Part shown: positions 57,301 through 64,000 of the stretch, piece after piece
Layout: every line of letters starts with the position of its first letter
Position numbering within the stretch: the first letter of the stretch is position 1
Source: Lonicera japonica
Lineage: Eukaryota; Streptophyta; Magnoliopsida; Dipsacales; Caprifoliaceae
Direction: 5' to 3'
Assembly: GCA_021464415.1 (NCBI GenBank)
Contig: CM038469.1
Span: 26,405,736 to 26,469,735 of the forward strand
DNA: 64,000 nucleotides
Notes under the pieces: generated by a model
What the model saw: only the letters and a program-made list of their open reading frames with translations
Databases searched by the model: none
Told to the model about the DNA's origin: nothing
Program-made: the position numbers and the translations under genes

Positions 57301-60300
57301 CTACAGCATATCATTAACTGAAATTGAAAATGAAAAAACAAAATCTGGATCAGGTACAAATTTCGACTTCGCCATCTCATCAAAACACTTTTCCGCCTCA
57401 TCCAATTCCCCTTTATTGCAATAGCCATCAATCAAATTGTTATAAGTAATAGTATTCGGCTCACAATTTTGACTCACCATCTCATCAAAACACTTCGTCG
57501 CCTCATCCAATTCGCCTTTCTTGCAATACCCATCAATCAAAGTTGAATACGTAATAGTATTTGGCTCACAATTTCGATTCACCATCTTAACCAAACACTT
57601 CTTCACGTCATCCAATTCGCCTTTCTTGCAATACCAATCAATCAAAGTTGTTTACATAATAGTATCAGGCTTACAATTTCAACTCACCATCTCATCGAAA
57701 TATTTCTGTGCCTCATCCAATTCGCCTTTCTGTCAGTATCATCAATCAAAGTTTTAAACATGCAAAACCTATCAAACAAAGTCATATACGTATCAGAATT
57801 CGGCTTACAAATTCGACTCAGCATCTCATCTAAATACTTCTTCATCTCATCCATCCGCCTCTCTTGCAATACTCATCAATCAAAGTTGTATACGGAACAC
57901 TATCAGGACTCACCATCTCATCAAAACATTTCTTTGCCTCATCTATTTCACCTTTCTTGCAATACCCATCAATCAAAGCGTTATTCGTAACATCATTCGG
58001 CTCACAATTTCGACTCAGCATCTCATCCAAACACTTCTTTGCCTCATCCAATTCGCCTTTCTTGCAATACCCATCAATCAAAGTTGTATACGTAACAATA
58101 TTAGGCTTACAATTTTGACTCACCATTTCATCGAAATATTTCTTTGCCTCATCCAATTCGCCTTTCTTGCAATACCCATCAATCAAAGTTGAATACGTAA
58201 CAGTATTCGGCTCACAATTTTGACTCACCATCTCATCGAAACATTTCTTTGCCTCATCTAATTCGCCTTTCTTGCAATACCCATCAATCAAAGTGCTATA
58301 TGTAACAGTATTCGGCATGCAATCCTTGCTTTCCATCATCCTAGTAACCAAACTCAGCACACTCTCCATTAAACCCTTCTTACAAAACCCATCAACCAAA
58401 GTAGTGTAAGTAAACAAATTCGGTTTGCATGACATTTCATCGAACAACTTCTCCGCATCCTCAAGCAGACCTATTTTACATAACCCCCTAATCATAGTAG
58501 TATAAGTCGCAATATCAAGATTTACAACACCCTCTTTAACAATCTCATCAAATATCCTCCTCGCTAAATTGACTCGATTCGCTTTCACCAAACCCCTAAA
58601 ATGGCATTACAAGAAAACAAGCATCTACCCATCTCTCTCTCTCTTTGACCTGATTGAATAAATGAATTGCCAATTTTATCTGTCTTCTCTCACCATGAGC
58701 CTTTATGAGCTTACTCACCATGAAATCTGAGAATTTGTCTGAGGATTGAAGCAAATGGGTTGCTTTAGAGAATAACCCATGAGAGAGGAGGAGGTCAGTG
58801 ATGGCAATGTAGCAATGGCAGGGGTGGGAGTAGTTGGTCGAATTAGGGTTTGGGTTTGAGGCCCAGTTGATCGAAGAATAGGAGAGCATGGTTAGGGTTT
58901 GTTTGGTTATTGTTGGTGACTTTAGTAACTAATTTAGAGCTTAGGTGAGGGGAAAATTGGTTGAGAGGGGAAGGGTTTGGGTTTTGGGGGTTTAGGGTTT
59001 TGAGAAGAGAGGTTATGGAGGATACTAGTGATGATGGGGATTTTATGTATCGAGAGTTGGTGGTGGTGCTGGTGAGTCGAGCTGCCAGTGCCACCACTGC
59101 TTACTCAATTTTCCGGCCAAGGTTTTACCATGTGTGAGGTAGTTAGTTTATTGACTAACTTCTGCTTTAACAGTTTTATTTGACAAAAAATTTTAAAATA
59201 ATTTTTATTTAATATAATCCTTTAAAATTGGGTGGTGCTATTACCACCCCACAATTACTTGCTTCTACTCCCACTCCCACTAACACTCCCTTTAATTTAA
59301 TTTTACTTATTTTCACTCCCATAAATCTTCACACCACTCTCGCCTTCTAATACATATTATTAATAATAATTTTTCTTTAATTAATTAATTAACTAAGACT
59401 TACAACACATCAAATTACTTTCTCTAAAAATCAAATCCCTAAAATTCTACTTCTCCTTCCTCTCCCTTTCATGCTCTCCCTCTCATGCTCTCCGTCGCCG
59501 CCTCGCTCTCCCTCACATCACTTCGAGCCCAGCTCTTTCTCCTTCCTCTCCTTCCTCTCCCTCTCGTGCTCTCCCTCTATTGCTCTCCCTCGCCGCCTCG
59601 CTCTCCCTCACATCACTCCAAGCTAAGCTCCGTCGCCACTCCAAGCCCAGCTCCGTCGCCACTCCGAGCCCAGCTCCTTGCCTCTCCGACGCCTCTCCGA
59701 CCAAAGGTAGCTCCACTATCCTCCCAACTTTTCGATTTGGGGATTTATTTCAGAATGTAGTATCGTGGCAAATTATCCCCGCTTATTTGTGTGTCTGTCT
59801 TTAAGAAACATAATAAATTTCTTTCAATCAACTTTTGCATTCCAACTCTGGTTTGTATCCGTTGTCACTATTAATCTATGTACCCAAATAGTGATTAATT
59901 CAATGTTGTTTGATCTGCAAGATTGAACTAGGATACTGGTTTTCCGTGGAAATATAATTTTTGCTTCTGGTATATCATGGATTAGCCTGAACCACAATGG
60001 GTTATATTCTGGAAACTGGAATTTATACATGACCATAGCTGAAGATTTACATGCATGATTTATGATGACTAGTCTTGGATCTAGGAAGCAAGCTTTTGCT
60101 AGCATAGATAGAACTTGCTTCTTTGATAGAAGTACTTTGAATAGTTTTCACAAACAACTTCTTACACTGTTGTTTTCAACGTTTACTTCACTCTATGCTA
60201 AGGACCAAAACAAATAAGTAGAGCAACTAATACAGAAAGTAAAATTCACGGTATCTTCTAGCTTTTTATTTAAAGCTTTCATCTCCTCTCCCATACGCCG

Positions 60301-60360
60301 CACCTCGGATAAGATAACCTGTTCAGGAATCTTTTTTATGGCTGCTTTCTTTTGCTCTGC
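54313..60360 (-). CDS. Unrecognised coiled-coil-like protein, partial gene model
   Basis: Four exon-like segments on the minus strand: 60360-60250 (37 codons, AEQKKAAIKKIPEQVILSEV then a Lys/Glu heptad stretch), 56383-56294 (MELGRPTFMPVQDLEMGFEK), 55655-55629 (DAISKLKAE) and 54468-54313 (LNQAAGSMEAIAKASKEYIL ... ending TAG). All but the second acceptor have good splice signals, and the last two join in phase. Joining the 56383-56294 exon directly to 55655-55629 is out of phase, so an exon is missing, a splice site is misplaced or the gene is damaged. The 5' end is not found. The composition is helical, charged and lacks membrane segments. I cannot name the family. The ~3.9-kb gap between the first two segments holds the PPR pseudogene on the same strand. 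Confidence 0.55.
55105..55220 (+). repeat. LTR-like dispersed repeat, copy 3
   Basis: TGTTAAGATTATAAATCCCACATCC, then AATATATAAAAATAAGGGG and ACTCCACCCATTGCCAATTGG. It is the best preserved of the three copies (see 52229 and 52385). It lies in an intron of the minus-strand coiled-coil-like gene. Confidence 0.5.
55262..55525. repeat. GC-rich foldback sequence
   Basis: Short complementary blocks (GGGCGGGTGACATTG, GGTGAATGTCACCCGTCCC, GGGAGACATTTACCCGTCCC) alternate around an AT-rich core and a (CCCGT)n run at 55352-55368. It probably represents a decayed TIR element. There is no coding frame. Confidence 0.45.
55919..55989 (+). repeat. Second copy of the ~74-bp LTR-like unit
   Basis: Starts TGTTAAGCATAATATTCATT, contains AACTTAAGCTTTTGGGAGAGATG and ends TTCTTAACA. 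It is followed at 55990 by TAGTATGAAATG, a decayed version of TGGTATCAGAG. Further downstream, CCACGTGAGGAG resembles the CACGTGAGGGGGAG that precedes the unit at 13130. It supports the unit being a mobile very short LTR. Confidence 0.55.
56622..56942. mobile_element. Small TIR element with internal tandem duplication
   Basis: The ends GGATGGCAA (left) and TTGCCATCC (right) are inverted repeats. Inside, a ~75-bp block containing CCATCCTTAGGAA, CCGAGGTGGGTTTCTACTAA and TATGCTTGGACCCA is duplicated in tandem (56634-56788). The right part contains AACGGGTT and CCCGCCCC as in hAT-type MITEs. No clean target duplication is seen. Confidence 0.6.
57301..59088 (-). pseudogene. PPR paralogue, frameshifted and start-less
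   Basis: It aligns with the PPR gene at 48074-49768 from about 40 bp upstream of the start. The ATG has become CTG at 59088-59086 (GCACTGGCAGCT against GCAATGGCCACT). Frames shift near 58870 (after HALLFF), near 58600 (after QVKER), near 57860 and near 57730-57640. The N-terminal half follows the intact gene closely. Then the single repeat TYTTLIDGYCKKGELDEAK of the intact gene is replaced by about nine near-identical copies, and the last seven PPRs of the intact protein are missing; the chain ends in an unrelated tail (SISVNDML). It cannot yield a full protein. It lies in an intron of the coiled-coil-like gene. Confidence 0.92.
57360..58320 (-). repeat. Tandem array of 105-bp PPR units
   Basis: About nine units, each encoding a 35-residue motif such as TYSTLIDGYCKKGELDEAKK. 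On the plus strand TTGCAATACCCATCAATCAA and CATCCAATTCGCCTTTC recur about every 105 bp. One unit is shortened (near 57905) and two are damaged (near 57740-57860). The intact paralogue has one such unit. Confidence 0.9.
59240..59760. repeat. CT-rich block with a 95-bp tandem repeat
   Basis: CGCCGCCTCGCTCTCCCTC followed by ACATCACT occurs at 59496 and 59591. Smaller repeats (GCCCAGCTCCGTCGCCACTCC) lie at 59637-59690. Open frames exist on both strands but consist of Leu/Ser/Pro or Arg/Glu repeats, so I read this as repetitive leader-like DNA, not a gene. Confidence 0.6.
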
Positions 60361-61275
60361 CTGCAAAGAGAAACAGACAAACAGGAGAAAAGCATGTAAG
60401 CAAAAAAAAAACGTGGGGGCAAAGAAGCACAAAGACAGCCCTATAATTAGGATAATCCCAACCCTGAAAAGAAATGTGGAGAACATAAGTTACAAAATGT
60501 AAGTTTGGAAGTAAAATGTATATGTCATGGTTATTAACATGCATTTTGATAAAAATCAACCTAGCAAAAGTTAAACACTTCACATATCCTGGACTATATT
60601 CTTGTCAAGTGTAAGTTGATTTCATTTAGGATTTTGAATTTTAGATTTTAATCTTGTTTTGGTCTAACTATCATTGCTAATTTATGTAGCTATATCTTTC
60701 GAATTCATTTCCTTTCTTCACAAATGATTTTGTGAATGTTATCGATATTTGTCATAATATAAGAGAAAACACCAGTGTACTCACAAAATTAGATTTCAGT
60801 CGCTTGTCCAAGTGAAACCCTATATTTTTCAACAAAGAACTAAAGCAAAATGAAGGGTGTGCTTGATAACAAGTATGGAATTTGGGTGAAAAATATCAAT
60901 TCTAGGCAATTCAATTCCATGGAAAATGCATTCAAGGGTGTTTGATTGCATTTATCTCCTAGGGAGTGTGGGCTATTCACCATTCTCATAGATCAGGCAA
61001 GAAGAAGTTTTAACTTGTCAAGAGCTTTTTGATATCTTAGGAGTTGGGTGCCCATAAGGGCAACCAGGGCAAATTATTAGGAATCAGTAAAAATCACTAA
61101 TCCTTACGTACAAGTCTCGACCCTAAGAAAAACACCACGAAAGGCACGTGAGGAACAATGTATCGCAAATGATAAGTTGGTAAGCATTTTAATCATATTT
61201 TCATTCGATATTTAATAAAATTATATAGTATAGGTACTCCAGCTACTAAGTTGTAAATGCTAAATTATTATGCAG
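60361..61275. other. No further gene seen
   Basis: It should contain the upstream part of the minus-strand coiled-coil-like gene, but no further exon could be recognised. The sequence is AT-rich with a decayed purine-rich patch near 61120-61165. Confidence 0.45.
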
Positions 61276-61491
61276 CAAGTTGAAGTTAAAAAGGTAATAT
61301 CAATGCTATATAAAGCGTTCCATGATGACAAGGCAGGGGATATCTCTATTGTTGCACATAACGCCTATGACATACTTTTGAATGCAATGAAGGCAACGGT
61401 ACCCGAGAAAGCCCAAGAGACATCGGGAACCACAAGACCTCTACCAAAAGACAAAGGGAACACATATGTGACTAGGAGAAGGAAGAATTAA
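61276..61491 (+). CDS. Unrecognised exon-like fragment
   Basis: After a splice-acceptor-like TTATTATGCAG, a frame runs 71 codons to a TAA: it begins QVEVKKVISMLYKAFHDD, is helical in the first two thirds and ends in a basic tail (TYVTRRRKN). There is no match I recognise. Its position next to the repeat arrays and the OTU remnant suggests it is the last exon of a transposon gene. It could also be a decayed host exon. Confidence 0.4.
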   Translation, partial: QVEVKKVISMLYKAFHDDKAGDISIVAHNAYDILLNAMKATVPEKAQETSGTTRPLPKDKGNTYVTRRRKN

Positions 61492-61560
61492 CTTTTTGGA
61501 TTTGGAGATATTATCAACTTGTATTAGAATTATGTGAACTTATTTAATTTTTGCTATTTA

Positions 61561-62005
61561 TTAAACTTAACTACGTAGTTTTTTGGTTGATGGTTATCAT
61601 CTATTTGCTAATTGTTAGTTTAGGTTGATGGATACCATCTTTTTGGTTTGGTTGATGGATATCGGTTGGATATTATGTACTTGTTTTAGTTATATATAGT
61701 AAGGAGTTGGATATTATATACTTGTTTTGGTTATATATCGTAAGAAGTTGGATATTATGTACTTGTTTTGGTTATATATCGCAAGGAGTTGGACCTTACA
61801 TTAGCCTTTAACTTGTTTAATTTTTGGTAATTGTTAAACTTAACTATATAGTTTTTTGGTTGATGGATATCATCTATTTGCTAATTGTTAGTTTAGGTTG
61901 ATGGATACCATCTTTTTGGTTTGGTTGATAGATATCAGTTGGATATTATATACTTATTTTGGTAATATATGACAAGGAGTTGGATATTATGTACTGTTGG
62001 ATATT
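61561..62005. repeat. 273-bp tandem duplication with internal repeats
   Basis: TTAAACTTAACTA at 61561 recurs at 61834, followed in both by GTTTTTTGGTTGATGG, CATCTATTTGCTAATTG and GATACCATCTTTTTGG. Within the first copy, GGAGTTGGATATTAT-type units with ACTTGTTTTGGTTATATATC repeat about every 50 bp (61660-61795). It is non-coding. Confidence 0.85.
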
Positions 62006-62029
62006 CTGGTTCATATTTTAGCACTCACT

Positions 62030-63110
62030 TAGTAACCTCGGCCTCTAATAACCGAGGTTTATGAATAATTTCGGTTCCTTATGACCTCGGTTTCTCAAAT
62101 TCCTCGGTCTCCTTGTACTGAGGTAGTCTGGTTCATTTTGACAGCTCTCGGTTACTAACATCGGCCTCACACAATCGAGGTTTATGAATAATTTCGGTTC
62201 CTTATGACCTCGGTTTCTCAAATTCCTCGGTCTCCTTGTACTGAGGTAGTCTGGTTCATTTTGACAGCTCTCAGTTACTAACCTCGGCCTCACACAACCG
62301 AGGTTTATGAATAATTTCAGTTCCTTATGACCTCGGTTTCTCAAATTCATCGGTCTCCTTGTACCGAGGTAGTCTGGTTCATTTTGACAGCTCTCGGTTA
62401 CTAACCTCGGCCTCACACAACCGAGGTTTATGAATAATTTTGGTTCCTTATGACTTCGGTTTCTCAAATTCCTCGGTCTCCTTGTACCGAGATAGTCTGG
62501 TTCATTTTGACAGCTCTCGGTTACTAACCTCGGCCTCACACAATCGAGGTTTATGAATAATTTCGATTCCTTATGACTTCGGTTTCTCAAATTCCTCGGT
62601 CTCCTTGTACCGAGGTAGTATGGTTCATTTTGACAGCTCTCGGTTACTAACCTCGGCCTCACACAACCGAGGTTTATGAATAATTTCGGTTCCTTATGAC
62701 CTCGGTTTCTCAAATTCCTCGGTCTCCTTGGACCGAGGTAGTCTGGTTCATTTTGATAGCTCTCGGTTACTAACCTCGGCCTCACACGACCAAGGTTTAA
62801 GAATAATTTCGGTTCCTTATGACCGAGGTTTCTCGAATTCCTTGGTCTCCTTTTACCGAGGTAGTCTGGTTCATTTTGATAGCTCTCGGATCCTAACCTC
62901 GGCCTCACACAACCGAGGTGGATGTATAATTGCGATTCCTTATGACCGAGGTTGCTAAAATTACTCGGTCTCATTGGACCGAGGTAGTCTAATTCATTTT
63001 TTTAGCTCTTGGTTGCTTACTTCGGCCTCTAAGAACCGAGGATTTAGGATAATTTTAGCTTCCTATGACCGAAATTCATTAATATCCTCAGTATCCTAGG
63101 ACCGAGGTTG
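62030..63110. repeat. 123-bp satellite array with CCTCGG/CCGAGG hairpins
   Basis: About eight to nine units; GTTACTAAC recurs at 62151, 62274, 62397 and 62520, a spacing of 123 bp, with decay toward the right end. Every unit has two short palindromes: AACCTCGG ... CCGAGGTT around a ~10-bp loop, and CTCGGT ... ACCGAG around an 8-bp loop. Because 123 is a multiple of three, the minus strand stays open for 309 codons (62974-62045) with a 41-residue repeat, but codon content simply follows the repeat. Subterminal hairpin repeats of this sort occur in CACTA elements; no CACTA end was located. Confidence 0.9.
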
Positions 63111-63479
63111 TCTATAAGTTAATCAAATTACCCAAAAAAATTGAATTTAATCAAATTGCTCAAAGAAATCGAATTTACTCAAACTACTAAAAGTTGTTGT
63201 CATTCATATACAAAAAATTACATGTTTACAATTCATGAAAAGCAAAAAATTACACCGTTCAGACCAAGTGAACATCAAATAACCACATCTAATGACAAAC
63301 ACTTTATATGCGACATATTTTGCATATTAGCATTAAAAAAAGGACAAAAAAATTATACAATAGACTTACCAATCACTCAATCATCCAAGAGTGATTGATG
63401 CGTCTATTGTTGTTAAATCCTTTTTTGGCTTAATGAGTCTATCAACATAATTTTCCAACCAAGGGATGGCTTCTTTCTT

Positions 63480-64000
63480 ACAAAAAAGTTTCCACTAAGC
63501 AGCAAAGGAAGGAAGCGGTGCATCGTCTTTCAACTTAACTCTTACAAAATGATTCCCCCGGACATGCGCCAAACATACTAGCTGGTGTCTACCAATCTAC
63601 CATCATCCGGTGGAGGGCTTGAGTGTGGGAAAAATGTCACACTCAATGTCTTTGAAATTGACACAACCACGCAATTGAATGCCGATGCTATAATATAACC
63701 CATTACGGGCATCTCCATCCAATTTTTTGGGAGACACGGACTCATGCCAGTATCAATTATTGATAACATATCTTGGTAGAACCAATTACCCCATAAACTA
63801 TCATATCGATCTTTGTACTTTAAAAGATCGGCTATCATAGTCCTTCTAATTGTTAACCACCCATTTTCTTCGGGCAATCCCAAATCTGCCGCAACACACC
63901 GAAACCCACAATTCCCATCGTCTTTAACATCTATTATTTCGGTTATGAACTCATGCATGTCTTTAGGGATATAAGACATAAATCCCGTCAATTTAACCAC
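63480..64000 (-). pseudogene. OTU-type cysteine protease remnant, runs off right edge
   Basis: The frame enters from the edge at 64000 and stops at 63578. It contains DVKDDGNCGFRCVA, the OTU Asp-Gly-Asn-Cys active site, then YDSLWGNWFYQDML, MPVMGYIIASAFNCVVVSIS and a SPPPDDGRL segment. The catalytic His block, HVRGNHFVRVKL, lies at about 63536-63571 in another frame, just after the stop, and a further in-frame stop follows (after LPSFAA, near 63505). OTU proteins of this sort often accompany plant Mutator- or CACTA-like transposons, which fits the repeats to the left. A short intron could explain the frame change, but no good donor/acceptor pair is visible. Confidence 0.7.

Noticed and set aside
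59485..59804. Leu/Ser/Pro-rich open frames
   Set aside because: They translate CT-rich tandem repeats, and both strands are open.
62045..62974. 309-residue protein of 41-residue repeats
   Set aside because: Best explained by a satellite period divisible by three; reported as a repeat, with the frame only as an observation.
1..64000. CRISPR arrays or bacterial-type operons
   Set aside because: The sequence is clearly plant nuclear; repeated units are tandem satellites, TIRs or LTRs, with no spacer pattern.

Overview
The window looks like nuclear DNA from a flowering plant, probably a eudicot. It is AT-rich, its genes are split by introns, and it holds typical plant families: a Raf-like kinase, a plastid-type omega-amidase, P-class PPR proteins, and eroded RPA1-like, DUF295 and OTU sequences. 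Most of the rest is transposon debris: Ty1/copia, Ty3/gypsy, TRIM, tRNA-derived SINE, LINE-like, CACTA-like and several TIR/MITE families. Species assignment is inference only.

Layout. 1-9.6 kb: a four-exon protein kinase gene (4096-6875, +) with one CACTA-like MITE in its promoter region and another in its last intron. 9.6-12.6 kb: a SINE and a 3-copy tandem repeat. 12.6-17.05 kb: a complete but dead Ty1/copia element with matching LTRs and 5-bp target duplication; a SINE sits inside its 5' LTR. 17.5-29.2 kb: a ten-exon omega-amidase (nitrilase-like) gene on the minus strand, including a 16-bp micro-exon; its 4.7-kb seventh intron holds a broken LINE ORF1-like sequence. 29.3-36.8 kb: no convincing gene, but repeats including a tandem MITE pair with a nested TIR element. 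36.9-41 kb: a dsRBD-like exon and an eroded RPA1-like gene, the latter split by a perfectly delimited TRIM. 42.3-45.35 kb: a dead gypsy element cut off inside RNase H. 45.37-47.87 kb: three related TIR elements, each with an 8-bp target duplication.

48.07-49.77 kb: an intact intronless PPR gene (+). Its paralogue lies tail-to-tail at 57.3-59.1 kb (-) as a pseudogene; it has lost its ATG, is frameshifted, and carries an expanded array of nearly identical 105-bp PPR repeats. The pseudogene sits inside a large intron of a minus-strand gene for an unrecognised coiled-coil-like protein (exons seen between 54313 and 60360). 61-64 kb is a transposon-like block: an exon-like fragment, a 273-bp duplication, a 123-bp satellite rich in CCTCGG/CCGAGG hairpins, and a broken OTU-protease sequence that runs off the right edge.

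The genes do not form a pathway; the window is four separate plant genes (kinase, omega-amidase, PPR, coiled-coil) in a layered transposon landscape. The most interesting signals are the inverted PPR pair with repeat expansion, the dead copia with near-identical LTRs and a second mini PBS/LTR/PPT module in its leader, the datable nested insertions, and the unusual splicing features of the omega-amidase gene.
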